Assembly (NCBI GenBank): GCA_023413895.1
Contig: JAEZOU010000003.1
Coordinates: forward strand, 62,001-126,000
Direction: 5' to 3'
Length of the DNA stretch: 64,000 nucleotides
Origin: Bacteroidota bacterium
Lineage (GTDB): Bacteria > Bacteroidota > Bacteroidia > Bacteroidales > WCHB1-69
How positions within the stretch are numbered: the stretch's first letter is position 1; each line of letters opens with the position of its first letter. The notes beneath the pieces were generated by a model, which saw only the letters and a program-made list of their open reading frames with translations, did not search any database and was not told where the DNA came from. The position numbers were made by a program, and so were the translations under genes. Below are positions 35,354 through 45,313 of the stretch, piece by piece.

Positions 35354-37525
35354 ATGGCAGCAATTGGTTCAATTCGCAAACACGGAGTCTTGTTGATGGT
35401 TATCATTGGAGTTGCGCTCCTTGCATTTCTCTTATCAGACTTAGATCAATTAGTATCTTCATTTTCAGACAGGAACACCATTGTTAAGATGGATGGAAAA
35501 GAGTTAAATGATGAGTATCGCATACTTTATGAGCAAAACACATCATTACAAAGATTTCTCGGACAAAAGACCTCTCTTACAGAAACTGAGGTTGCACAAA
35601 TTCACAACATAACTTGGGAAATTCTCCTAAACGAGATTAACACAGACAAAGAATTAGCCGCATTAGGTTTATCATTCTCCCCTGAGAAAATTGAAGAAAT
35701 TAAGACAAATATGTTGGCAAGAATTTCAGTAGAATCTCCTCGTACTGAGATTGATTATTTTGCACAACTTTTGGTTTCTCAAGGCGAGCCTCTAGAATCT
35801 GTAGTAAGTTTCTTAACAAACATCGAAGAGGTTAGAAACGTGCCTGGTTACGAAGAATTTTACAATGCATACAAAGCTATTGAAAGAAAAGAGATTCTTA
35901 ATCAAAAACTTAATACATATTTAACAGCTGCAAATGCATCTGTACAATTATCCACTCCTCTTGTACAACAATTTGCTGCTGATAACAAACGTGCGCAAGT
36001 TCAATTCTTTGCTTTAAATCCAAATACTCCTGAATTTAAAGATTTAAAAGTAGAAGTTTCTGAGCAAGAGATGAAAGATTACTATGCTAAAAATAGTAAG
36101 AAATACAATGTTAAGGAAAATATGCGTGATATCAACGTGGCAATTTTCCCTATTCTTCCATCAGCACAAGACAAACAGGTTATTGCAGATAGCGTAAATG
36201 CACAATATGCAAGATTTGAAGCTGCAACTTCTCTAGCTGAATTCAATGCTAACGAGTATTTCAACCCCGTTGATAGCACTTTCTATTCACGTGCTCGTTT
36301 TGCAGAAATCTATCAAATTGATACACTTACAAAAGCATTCTTTGATCAACCAGCAAATACAAATGTTGCACCTATCAATTATCAAGATAATGTATGGATT
36401 TATGGAAAAAGCTATAGCGAAGTAATGCGTCCAGATTCAATTATGGTTGGTTACTTGATTGTTGATTTCAAAAACGATAATAATCCTAATGGAACAAGAA
36501 CACAAGAGGAAGCTACACTTTTGAAAGATAGTTTACAAAATGTTCTAACAACAGGCGCTGCAAATATTTTCCAATTAACACCTCAATATTTAGGTGGTCG
36601 CGATGCAGCTGATACTACTGCTTGGTTAGTGGATGGTGCTGTAATTCCTGCCGTTTTTGATGGCCTTTTAAATAGTACTAATGGTTTATATATATTTAAC
36701 CATCCATCTGCATACATTATTTATCAAGCAATTACGGCAACTCAACCTATTACAAAACGTCAAATTGCTTTCTACACAAAAGAGATTATTCCTTCTGACA
36801 ATACCATTTCTGCTACACGCGCAGAGGCAAACAAACTTACCTCTTCAGTAACATCTGCTGATGGTTTAGTTGAATACGCTAACCAAAACGGTATCCAAGT
36901 TATTAATGGCACAGATGTAACATCTATTGCAGCATCTATCCAACAATTACAAAATTGCCGTGATTTAGTAAAATGGTCTTTCAACGAAGATATTGAAGTT
37001 GATGCTATCTCTCCCGTATTTGAAGTTAACGAAAACATGTTTGTTGTCGGCGCAGTAAAAAATATTAAGGAGAAAGGTGCAATGAAATTTGAAGCTGCTA
37101 AAGCTGCTATCGAGGCTGAATTAGTTGCTAAGAAGAAAATTGAAACTATTGCTAACAACTTGCAAGCAGAACTAAAAAACACCTCTATGGCTGATGCTGC
37201 TGTTAAACACAAAGTGGCAATGGCTGATAGTGTAAACCTAACATGGGGTGGCAATCAATACGCCAACCGTAATATTGAAAGCAAAGCTATCGGTCAAATC
37301 TTTACCCTCACTCCTAATACTCCAACTGCTGTTAGCGGAAACAATATGGTTTATGCAATCAATGTAATGAACATTACTGAACCAGTTCCTGCATCAGCTA
37401 ACTTGCAAGCCGAAACATACGCATTACGCGATATTCTTATCGGTAGAAACAGAGGTGCTTATAGCATTCTTCAAAAATTAATGGACAATACTAAAACATT
37501 AGATAAACGCGCTTTAGTTTACTAA
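35354..37525 (+). CDS. PpiD-like periplasmic folding factor
   Basis: A 723-residue protein. The N-terminus is typical of PpiD: IGSIRKHGVLLMVIIGVALLAFLLSD places one membrane segment at residues 9-28 with the body in the periplasm. A SurA/PpiD-like chaperone domain follows (KMDGKELNDEYRILYEQ, then a long helical region to about 240). A parvulin-like domain is recognisable around residues 345-450 (TPQYLGGRDAADTTAWL, FDGLLNSTNGLYIFNHPSAYIIYQA). It probably assists outer-membrane protein folding. Whether the isomerase site is active cannot be judged. It is monocistronic, with a strong terminator at 37541. Confidence 0.88.
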   Translation: MAAIGSIRKHGVLLMVIIGVALLAFLLSDLDQLVSSFSDRNTIVKMDGKELNDEYRILYEQNTSLQRFLGQKTSLTETEVAQIHNITWEILLNEINTDKELAALGLSFSPEKIEEIKTNMLARISVESPRTEIDYFAQLLVSQGEPLESVVSFLTNIEEVRNVPGYEEFYNAYKAIERKEILNQKLNTYLTAANASVQLSTPLVQQFAADNKRAQVQFFALNPNTPEFKDLKVEVSEQEMKDYYAKNSKKYNVKENMRDINVAIFPILPSAQDKQVIADSVNAQYARFEAATSLAEFNANEYFNPVDSTFYSRARFAEIYQIDTLTKAFFDQPANTNVAPINYQDNVWIYGKSYSEVMRPDSIMVGYLIVDFKNDNNPNGTRTQEEATLLKDSLQNVLTTGAANIFQLTPQYLGGRDAADTTAWLVDGAVIPAVFDGLLNSTNGLYIFNHPSAYIIYQAITATQPITKRQIAFYTKEIIPSDNTISATRAEANKLTSSVTSADGLVEYANQNGIQVINGTDVTSIAASIQQLQNCRDLVKWSFNEDIEVDAISPVFEVNENMFVVGAVKNIKEKGAMKFEAAKAAIEAELVAKKKIETIANNLQAELKNTSMADAAVKHKVAMADSVNLTWGGNQYANRNIESKAIGQIFTLTPNTPTAVSGNNMVYAINVMNITEPVPASANLQAETYALRDILIGRNRGAYSILQKLMDNTKTLDKRALVY

Positions 37526-37540
37526 TCATAATTGAGCGAC

Positions 37541-37602
37541 AAAAAACATTCAGTCAGATTAAACTTTCAACAAAGTCTTCTATCTACTGAATGTTTTTTT
37601 TT
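37541..37602 (+). terminator. Terminator of the ppiD-like gene
   Basis: A perfect 14-bp stem, AAAAAACATTCAGT (37541-37554) with ACTGAATGTTTTTT (37586-37599), then more T. An in-frame ATG at 37591 for the next gene lies inside this hairpin, which supports the ATG at 37612 as the real start. Confidence 0.85.
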
Positions 37603-37611
37603 ATTTTTAAT

Positions 37612-40200
37612 ATGCAAACAAAATTTTTTTTCCTACTTTTTACTTTTTTTGCGAGTTCTCTTTTCGCTCAAAACTATCCAACTTCTAACCAAGGGTATAG
37701 TGGTTCTGTATCTGGTACCATTGTTGACTCGCACAAAAAACCGATTCAATTTGCAACAATCTACGTAAAACGTGTTTCCGACTCTCTTGTGGTAACCGGA
37801 GGTGTTACTGAAGAATCAGGAAAGTTCTCCATTACTGAAATTCCTTGGGGAACCTTCTTTATCGAAGTAAGCTATATGGGATATGCACAACATCAAACAG
37901 CAGAATTCACTCTTGATGCTGGTACCCCACACCATAAGTTAGGGCAATTTATGCTCCGACAACAATCTACAACACTAGAAGGAATTGAGATTTCTGTTCA
38001 AAAAAACATGATTGAAACTAATCTTGACAAAACGGTTTACAATGTGGAGAACAGCGTTACGTCAGAAGGTGCTACAGCTGTGGAAGTTTTAGAAGAGGTT
38101 CCTGCCGTAGATGTAGATATTGAAGGCAATGTACAACTTCGGGGTAGTAGTAACATTACTTTGCTAATTGATGGACGTCCGACAGAGCTTACATTGGACC
38201 AAATTCCGGCAAACGATATTGCCAGCATTGAGGTTGTTACCAATCCTTCTGCACGTTTCGACCCTGATGGAATGGGCGGTATTATCAATGTGGTACTCAA
38301 GAAAAAAAGAGTAAGTGGATTCAATGCTCTCTTTAGCTTAAATGGAGGATTTAATATTTTCCAAAAGAAAGGCTATTTCAGCAATGGAAATGCTAATATG
38401 AATCTGAACTATACCTATAATAAGATTAACATCTACTTTACCTATAATTATAGAAGAGGAAATCGCCGTTCAGCAGGTACGTTGGAAAGAGATAGTTGGT
38501 TTCACAACGACACTACACATCTTTCGCAAGCCAACAACCAATGGTCAAACTCTAACGGTCATAACACACGCTTTTCGCTAGATTATTTCATTAACACAAA
38601 AAACACCTTAACACTCAGCGTTGGTTTTAACCACCATAGCAGTCAAGATAGCAGTTTTACCAACTCTTTGAGTTCAAATGTTTTTGGAGAAACTCTAATT
38701 CCTTATTCTAGTTACAATCAATTAGGCAAAGAGATTTGGAAATCAAACAACATCTACTCCAGCCTTTTTTACAAGAAAACCTTCGCACGCAAGGGGCAGG
38801 AATTAACTGCAGACCTTATGTACACTGAAAGGAACAACAAGAGTTTTGATAATTCGTTGCAAAACTTTACGCTTTATGATGGAACTCCTAACTATTTCCA
38901 AAAGAGTGAGACATTAGGAAAAAACCGAGTTGCCAACGGACAGGTTGATTTCGTAACACCAGTAGGAAATGGCGGAAGAATTGAAACTGGATATAAATTC
39001 ACTTACAGAACGATGGAGCAAGATTATTCACTATTCTATGGTGAATCTGACACAACTGCAATTGAAGATATTCAACAAAGCAACGACTTCACCTACAAAG
39101 AGACTTTGAATGCTGCATACTTTATCTACTCCAATACTTTCTGGAAAAAATTCAAAATGCAATTAGGATTGCGCGGTGAATTAGCAAATACCAATTCACA
39201 CTTAGAATCATCCGACACTTCTTATAAGAAAACATACTTCAATATCTTTCCAACAGTTCACTTGGTATATGACTTTAACGAGCAACACGCACTACAATTT
39301 AGCTATTCTCGAAGAGTTACGCGTCCACGATTTTGGGATTTGAATCCATTTGTAAATGCATCCAATAAACTAAATTTACGAATGGGAAATCCGAACCTAA
39401 CACCTGAATTTGCCAACAATATAGAGCTTACATACGTTACAAATTTTAAAAAAACCTCATTCAATGTAGTAGCTTTCTATCGCCAAAGAACCGACTTGAT
39501 AGGACGTTATACTGAACTTCACGAAGCATTGATTGAAGATGGCTACATATTCTACGAACTTTATGATGGTGAAATCTATCAAACTCCAGTTACATCCGAG
39601 TTTGACTCATTGGAATCGTTCACATATACATTAACTTCCAACCAAAATATTAATAAGAGCCAAAGTTATGGTTTTGAATTGATTTATAATCAAAGACTTT
39701 GGAAATTTTGGAGAATAACCTTCAGTGGAAACTTCTATCGCACCAAGATTGACACGACCTTCTTGATTGATCCGAATTTAGCAGCAGATTGGTCATGGGG
39801 GTTCCGTTTAAATCAAACCTTTACACTTCCACATGATTGGAGTATTCAGTTGAATTTCCGTTTCCGTTCACGCTCACTAACCACAGGAAGTATGGGTTGG
39901 GGTACTGGCGGTGTAGGACAAGGAAAACGTAATGCAAACTACTCGTTAAACTTCGGTCTAAAAAAATCTTTCTTCAACAAACAACTTAGTATCAGCTTAA
40001 ATATCAGAAATTTAATCTATAATCCTGTAACAAAAATTCACTCTTACTCACACGAGGCAACGCAAGGATATGACTCATACAGCGAACGCTTCCGGAGCGC
40101 ATATCAAACTAATCTCACAATCACTTACAAACTTAATAACTACAAGCGCCGAATGGATGAGTTTAATGGCGGAGAAGAGGAATATATGATGGAAGAATAA
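37612..40200 (+). CDS. Outer-membrane TonB-dependent-receptor-like beta-barrel protein
   Basis: An 862-residue protein from the ATG at 37612, where the signal peptide begins (MQTKFFFLLFTFFASSLFAQ). Domain order: carboxypeptidase-regulatory-like domain (GTIVDSHKKPIQFATIYVKR, residues about 30-115), a TonB plug (AVEVLEEVPAVDVDIEGNVQLRGSSNITLLIDGRPTEL, then NPSARFDPDGMGGIINVVLKKK), and an outer-membrane barrel to the C-terminus (YSRRVTRPRFWDLNPFVNASNKLNLRMGNPNLTPEF). This is the barrel type without a partner SusD. It sits immediately before a metal efflux cluster and may be co-transcribed with it (1-bp gap to the His-rich gene), so metal-related transport is possible. The ligand is unknown. Confidence 0.9.
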   Translation: MQTKFFFLLFTFFASSLFAQNYPTSNQGYSGSVSGTIVDSHKKPIQFATIYVKRVSDSLVVTGGVTEESGKFSITEIPWGTFFIEVSYMGYAQHQTAEFTLDAGTPHHKLGQFMLRQQSTTLEGIEISVQKNMIETNLDKTVYNVENSVTSEGATAVEVLEEVPAVDVDIEGNVQLRGSSNITLLIDGRPTELTLDQIPANDIASIEVVTNPSARFDPDGMGGIINVVLKKKRVSGFNALFSLNGGFNIFQKKGYFSNGNANMNLNYTYNKINIYFTYNYRRGNRRSAGTLERDSWFHNDTTHLSQANNQWSNSNGHNTRFSLDYFINTKNTLTLSVGFNHHSSQDSSFTNSLSSNVFGETLIPYSSYNQLGKEIWKSNNIYSSLFYKKTFARKGQELTADLMYTERNNKSFDNSLQNFTLYDGTPNYFQKSETLGKNRVANGQVDFVTPVGNGGRIETGYKFTYRTMEQDYSLFYGESDTTAIEDIQQSNDFTYKETLNAAYFIYSNTFWKKFKMQLGLRGELANTNSHLESSDTSYKKTYFNIFPTVHLVYDFNEQHALQFSYSRRVTRPRFWDLNPFVNASNKLNLRMGNPNLTPEFANNIELTYVTNFKKTSFNVVAFYRQRTDLIGRYTELHEALIEDGYIFYELYDGEIYQTPVTSEFDSLESFTYTLTSNQNINKSQSYGFELIYNQRLWKFWRITFSGNFYRTKIDTTFLIDPNLAADWSWGFRLNQTFTLPHDWSIQLNFRFRSRSLTTGSMGWGTGGVGQGKRNANYSLNFGLKKSFFNKQLSISLNIRNLIYNPVTKIHSYSHEATQGYDSYSERFRSAYQTNLTITYKLNNYKRRMDEFNGGEEEYMMEE

Positions 40201-40201
40201 C

Positions 40202-40615
40202 ATGAAGAGATACGTTGCACTATTTTTTATCATTCTCACCAATGCAATTCTATTTGCTCATGCAATAGTTCCGCATCACCATCACGGAATGATTATAGTG
40301 TGGCATCTTCACGGAACAACGGAAAAAGTTCCTCACACAGAGGATACCACACCTTGTCCCTGTCAACGGCAGGAGAAACAAGACACCGAACCCTCTTGCC
40401 TGTTGAACCAACCTGTGATTCTTCCCTCAACACATAATTTTGCTATTTTCTCTCCTTCATTCGAAATACCCAATCCATTACACATTGAATATCAACCTCT
40501 AATAGAGGAGATTGAATTATCGTCATTCTATAATCAAAACATTCTAAAAATCCCTGACCGAAATCAAAAGCCTATGGTCAGAGGTTGGTCAACACTAGCT
40601 CCACCGATTTGTTAA
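40202..40615 (+). CDS. His-rich secreted protein at the head of the metal efflux genes
   Basis: A 137-residue protein with a signal peptide (MKRYVALFFIILTNAILFAHA) followed by AIVPHHHHG, WHLHG and a PCPC pair, giving an obvious metal-binding N-terminal half. It resembles the small DUF6769-type proteins that accompany cation efflux genes in Bacteroidota (from memory). It lies 1 bp after the receptor gene and 63 bp before the membrane-fusion-protein gene. It is probably a periplasmic metal-binding or sensing accessory. Confidence 0.72.
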   Translation: MKRYVALFFIILTNAILFAHAIVPHHHHGMIIVWHLHGTTEKVPHTEDTTPCPCQRQEKQDTEPSCLLNQPVILPSTHNFAIFSPSFEIPNPLHIEYQPLIEEIELSSFYNQNILKIPDRNQKPMVRGWSTLAPPIC

Positions 40616-40678
40616 CTTGTACACTTTTTGAAAATCACAATCTATTCTAAAAACACAAGTTAATTAAATCAATATATA

Positions 40679-42205
40679 ATGAAGAAATTATTTTTTATTC
40701 TTCTTACGTCTATTTTTTTTGCATCATGTGGACATAAGGAGGAAGCTCATAATCATGACCATCACGGTCATAGTCACGAACATGAACACGAACATAACGC
40801 TAAACTTCATCTAACGGGGTATAATGATACTTTTGAAGTTTATGCGGAAGCAGATCCATTCGTAACGGGCCAAGAATCTACTATCTTAACACACATCACT
40901 TGGCTGAATAGCTTTAAACCTCTATCATCAGGCAAAGTAACTGCCACATTAAATGTTGGAGGCAAACAACACATCTACAAAGCAGACCTGCCAATTCAAG
41001 CGGGTATTTTTAGAATTGTTATTACGCCAGAAGAATCTGGTACTGCAACTCTTACCTATAAAATAGAGACGCGTGACAGCACATCTACTATCGAAATAAA
41101 GGGTATCGATATTTATACAGATGAGCATGAAGCTCACGAAATGGCAGAGGCAATTACTCCGAAAAGTATCAACGGCATAAACTTTACTAAAGAACAGGGT
41201 TGGGAAGTAGATTTTGCTACAGAACAAGCTACGTATGAACCTTTTGGACAAAGCATTAAAACGATAGCTCAAGTACAACCTACACCTAACGATGACCGCG
41301 TTGTTACTGCAAAAAGTTCTGGAATCATTCTTTTGCCACACAATGCACTTTATGCAGGGTCAACAGTAACAACTGGCCAACAAATCTGCACGATTACAAG
41401 TCAGGGAATGGAATCAAACAACTTAGGTATTCGCTTTATCGAAGCTCAAAACAACTACACAACCTCAAAAGAGAACTACGAGCGCAATATGCAGTTAGCA
41501 AAAGATAAAATTGTATCGCAGAAGGAGTTATCCGAATCTAAACGTGAATATGAAAACTGCAAAGCTATTTATGACAACATGCTTAAAAACTTCAATTCTG
41601 GAAGTGAAACTGTTAGTTCTCCTATTAATGGATATGTCAAAGAAATCTTTGTTCAAAATGGAACTTTTGTTGAAGTAGGAACCCCAATAATGACAATTTC
41701 TGAAAATCGTGATCTAATTCTAATTGCAGAAGTTCAACAGAAATATCTTCCTCTTCTTGCCAACCTTTATACGGCAAACATTCGCAATCCACACAACAAC
41801 ACCTACATTTCATTAGATTCCTTAGAAGGGAAAATTATTTCTTACGGAAAATCCTTACAATCTGATTGTTACCTTATTCCTGTAACAATGCAAATTCGTA
41901 ATACAAACCACTTTGTTGCAGGAGAATTGTTAGACATTTACCTCAAGACACGTTCTTCCGAATCTGTAATCAGTGTACCAACAAGCGCCATACTCGAAGA
42001 ACAGGGAACCTACTATGTAATGGTGCAACTTTATCCAGAACTATTTGAAAAACGAGAAGTTAAATTAGGTGTAAGCGATGGACAGCGTACTGAAATTAAG
42101 CAAGGTATCAAAGCACACGAACGCATTGTTAGCCGAGGTGCAACCATTGTAAAACTCTCTCAAGCCAGCGGAAGTCTAGATCCTCACGCAGGTCATGTTC
42201 ACTAA
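40679..42205 (+). CDS. RND efflux periplasmic adaptor (CusB/CzcB type) with His-rich N-terminus
   Basis: A 508-residue lipoprotein. The signal peptide ends in FFASC (Cys17), followed by an extreme His/Glu-rich stretch with 12 His within about 25 residues (AHNHDHHGHSHEHEHEHN), suited to binding Zn, Cu, Ni or Co. Next is an extra domain (residues 45-155, beta-rich, LHLTGYNDTFEVYAEADPF) typical of CzcB-like adaptors, then the membrane-fusion core: RVVTAKSSGIILLP lipoyl half, helical hairpin around residues 255-310 (QNNYTTSKENYERNM), second lipoyl half (SPINGYVKEIFVQNGTFVEVG) and beta-barrel. The C-terminus is again His-containing (DPHAGHVH). It is partnered with the RND pump 21 bp downstream. 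Confidence 0.92.
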   Translation: MKKLFFILLTSIFFASCGHKEEAHNHDHHGHSHEHEHEHNAKLHLTGYNDTFEVYAEADPFVTGQESTILTHITWLNSFKPLSSGKVTATLNVGGKQHIYKADLPIQAGIFRIVITPEESGTATLTYKIETRDSTSTIEIKGIDIYTDEHEAHEMAEAITPKSINGINFTKEQGWEVDFATEQATYEPFGQSIKTIAQVQPTPNDDRVVTAKSSGIILLPHNALYAGSTVTTGQQICTITSQGMESNNLGIRFIEAQNNYTTSKENYERNMQLAKDKIVSQKELSESKREYENCKAIYDNMLKNFNSGSETVSSPINGYVKEIFVQNGTFVEVGTPIMTISENRDLILIAEVQQKYLPLLANLYTANIRNPHNNTYISLDSLEGKIISYGKSLQSDCYLIPVTMQIRNTNHFVAGELLDIYLKTRSSESVISVPTSAILEEQGTYYVMVQLYPELFEKREVKLGVSDGQRTEIKQGIKAHERIVSRGATIVKLSQASGSLDPHAGHVH

Positions 42206-42226
42206 CCCTTTAATTTTCTGAATATT

Positions 42227-45200
42227 ATGTTGGATAAAATCATAAAATTCTCACTAAACAACAAATTTTTTATCATTGTTTGTTATTTAGTGTTAACGAT
42301 AGCAGGTATATACTCTGCACGTCAAATGGATATTGATGTATTTCCGGACCTTACAGCACCAACGGTAGTCGTAATGACTGATTGCCACGGTATGGCTTCA
42401 GAAGAGGTAGAAAAACTCGTCACCTACCCTATTGAAACAGCTGTAAATGGGGCTGTTGGCGTTCGTCGTGTTCGCTCTAGTTCCTCACAAGGTTTCTCTT
42501 TTGTGTGGGTTGAATTTGATTGGGGTGAAGATATTTTCCGTGCACGACAGATTGTAAGTGAAAAACTTGCAACTATCAATGCACAGATGCCAGATGGTAT
42601 TGACCAACCCACTTTGGCTCCACAATCTAGCGTAATGGGAGAAATATTTTTTGTATCGCTGCAAGCAGATAGCACCTCAATGCTTGACTTACGCACGCTT
42701 GCCGATTGGACCTTGAAGCCACTCATTTTAGCAACAGGAGGAGTTTCTCAAGTTACCGTAATTGGCGGTGACCACAAACAATATCAAATACTTGCAGACC
42801 CACAACGAATGGGCTACTACGGCGTCTCATCTGGAGAACTTATTGAAGCTTGCAAAAGTATCAATGACAACTCCTCCGGAAACGTAGTGAGACAATATGG
42901 AAACGAATATGTGGTACGAGGAATTGCACGAACATCTGATCTTAATGAGTTAGGAAACACCTATATCAAATCAATGAATGGTAAACCTATACGCATCAAC
43001 GATGTTGCTGAGGTGAAAATAGGAGCATCAACAAAGATGGGACATGCTGCTGAAAACACTAAACCATCTGTTGTTCTTTCCATCTCCAAGCAACCCAATA
43101 TCAACACATTAAATGTTACGAAGGCAATTGAGAAAAATCTCAAAGAAATTCAAAAAACATTACCTCCTGATGTAAAAGTGAATACTGAAATCTTCCGCCA
43201 ATCTGACTTTATCGAAACCGCTGTTCACAATGTCGGTCGTGCTATTTTAGAAGGTGGTATTCTCGTTATCGTTATTCTACTACTTTTCCTCGGAAATTTC
43301 CGTACCACCATTATTTCTCTACTTGCTATTCCCTTATCTTTATTAGGTTCAATCATTGTGCTAAATCTTTTAGGTATGACCATAAATACAATGAGTTTGG
43401 GAGGTATGGCCATTGCCATTGGCTCGTTGGTTGACGATGCGATTATCGATGTAGAAAATGTTTATAAACGACTCAGACAAAATAGATTAAAACCGAAAGA
43501 GGAGAGAGAGTTAGACTTTGATGTGGTTTTCCACGCCTCTTCAGAAATCCGCTCCTCTATTATGAATGCTACATTGATTATTATGGCAACATTTCTTCCG
43601 CTTTTCTTCTTATCAGGAATGGAAGGAAGAATGCTTCACTCATTGGGTATCAGCTTTTTAGTTTCGTTATTCATCTCTCTTATTGTAGCAATGACTCTCA
43701 CGCCACTGCTTTCAAAAATGCTCCTAACAAATGAAAAATTCCTAAGTAAAAACGAAGAGGATAAATGGCTAGTTAGAAACATTACACAGTTATATAAACG
43801 CTCTCTAACTTGGGTATTGGATCACAAAAAGTGGGTTGTGAGCTCAGTTTTAGTACTATTCCTCATTTCAGTGATACTTTTCTCACGTTTCGGACATAGT
43901 TTCCTGCCTGAGTTTAATGAAGGAAGTTTAACCATTGCTGTAGTTACCAAACCTGGTACATCACTAGAAGAAAGTGATAACATTGGACGATTAGTAGAGC
44001 AGGAACTGCTTTCCATTCCAGAGGTGCGCAGTACTTGCCGTAGAACGGGACGCGGGGAATTAGACGAACACTCCCAAGCTACCAATAGTGCAGAGATTGA
44101 TGTCAACTTCGATTTAATGGAGCGGGATCAAGAGAAATTTTTAGCAGAGGTCAGAGAAAAACTCGCTCAAATTCCTGGGATAGCATCTTCTGTAGGGCAA
44201 CCGCTCGGGCACCGCATTGACCACATGCTCTCTGGAACTCGTGCTAATATTGCCATCAAAATCTTCGGAACTGACTTAAATAAAATGTACTTGGTAGGAG
44301 AAGAGATTAAACAAGCTGTGAGTGGAATTGATGGACTTGTAGATGTTTCCGTAGATCAACAAGTGGAGGTTCCTCAACTTCAAATTCGCGCTAACCGCGA
44401 GAAATTAGCTTTTTATGGTATTTCTTTGGAAACTTTCAATCAATATATTAACTATCTATTGGGAGGAGAAAAAATTACGGACATCTACGAAGGGCAATGC
44501 AAATATGATTTGGTTGTTAAATTAGCAGGCGATTATATTCACTCTATTGATGAGATAAAAAATGCACTGATAGATACATACGATGGAAAGAAAATTCCCC
44601 TTGAACAAGTTGCAGACATCGTTTCCGTATCGGGGCCCAATAGTATTAGTCGTGAAAATGTACAACGAAAAATTGTAGTCTCAGCCAATGTTGCAGGTGG
44701 AGACCTAAGTGGATGCGTTGAGCAGATTGAAAAAAACATTACCGAGAAAGTACAACTTCCTGAAGGCTATCGCATTGAATATGGTGGTCAATTTGAAAGT
44801 GCAGAAAAAGCTTCTAAAACATTGACTCTTCTTGCTATTGCAGCTGTTTTTGTTATATTTATGCTTTTATATCGAGAATTTCACAATACGAAATTAGCGT
44901 CTCTTGTACTTTTAAATCTTCCTTTAGCCTTGATTGGCGGCGTTTTTGCTATCCAATTCAGTTCTGGCATTCTTAGTATTCCTGCCATTATCGGTTTTAT
45001 CTCCCTTTTCGGAATTGCAACACGAAACGGACTTCTTTTAGTATCTGGTTATGAACGTCTTCGTAACCAAGGAATTGCTATTGACCAAATCATTATTCAA
45101 GGTTCGTGCGACCGCCTCAATGCCATTTTGATGACAGCACTAACAGGTGCTTTAGCATTAATTCCGATGGCAATTAACGGAAACGCATCGGGTAATGAAA

Positions 45201-45310
45201 TTCAGAGTCCAATGGCAATTGTAATTTTGGGAGGATTAATAACATCCACAATATTAAATATTTATATCGTTCCAATTATCTATATCTGGTTACATAAAAA
45301 ACTGAATTAA
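42227..45310 (+). CDS. Heavy-metal RND efflux pump (CusA/CzcA family)
   Basis: The proton-driven inner-membrane pump of the tripartite system, 1027 residues. Signatures: MDIDVFPDLTAPTVVVMTDCHGMASEEVE, VEFDWGEDIFRARQIVSEKL, TM2 after residue 335 and TM4 AIAIGSLVDDAIIDVENVYKRL. This TM4 motif has the conserved Asp and Glu of heavy-metal pumps, but the first CzcA Asp (LDFG) is Ala (IAIG) as in CusA, while two extra Asp are present, so the metal is uncertain. Other motifs: FLPEFNEGSLTIAV, GLVDVSVDQQVEVPQLQI, and IGFISLFGIATRNGLLLVSGYERL. It lies 21 bp after the adaptor gene and 3 bp before the outer-membrane gene. Confidence 0.95.
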   Translation: MLDKIIKFSLNNKFFIIVCYLVLTIAGIYSARQMDIDVFPDLTAPTVVVMTDCHGMASEEVEKLVTYPIETAVNGAVGVRRVRSSSSQGFSFVWVEFDWGEDIFRARQIVSEKLATINAQMPDGIDQPTLAPQSSVMGEIFFVSLQADSTSMLDLRTLADWTLKPLILATGGVSQVTVIGGDHKQYQILADPQRMGYYGVSSGELIEACKSINDNSSGNVVRQYGNEYVVRGIARTSDLNELGNTYIKSMNGKPIRINDVAEVKIGASTKMGHAAENTKPSVVLSISKQPNINTLNVTKAIEKNLKEIQKTLPPDVKVNTEIFRQSDFIETAVHNVGRAILEGGILVIVILLLFLGNFRTTIISLLAIPLSLLGSIIVLNLLGMTINTMSLGGMAIAIGSLVDDAIIDVENVYKRLRQNRLKPKEERELDFDVVFHASSEIRSSIMNATLIIMATFLPLFFLSGMEGRMLHSLGISFLVSLFISLIVAMTLTPLLSKMLLTNEKFLSKNEEDKWLVRNITQLYKRSLTWVLDHKKWVVSSVLVLFLISVILFSRFGHSFLPEFNEGSLTIAVVTKPGTSLEESDNIGRLVEQELLSIPEVRSTCRRTGRGELDEHSQATNSAEIDVNFDLMERDQEKFLAEVREKLAQIPGIASSVGQPLGHRIDHMLSGTRANIAIKIFGTDLNKMYLVGEEIKQAVSGIDGLVDVSVDQQVEVPQLQIRANREKLAFYGISLETFNQYINYLLGGEKITDIYEGQCKYDLVVKLAGDYIHSIDEIKNALIDTYDGKKIPLEQVADIVSVSGPNSISRENVQRKIVVSANVAGGDLSGCVEQIEKNITEKVQLPEGYRIEYGGQFESAEKASKTLTLLAIAAVFVIFMLLYREFHNTKLASLVLLNLPLALIGGVFAIQFSSGILSIPAIIGFISLFGIATRNGLLLVSGYERLRNQGIAIDQIIIQGSCDRLNAILMTALTGALALIPMAINGNASGNEIQSPMAIVILGGLITSTILNIYIVPIIYIWLHKKLN

Positions 45311-45313
45311 AGT

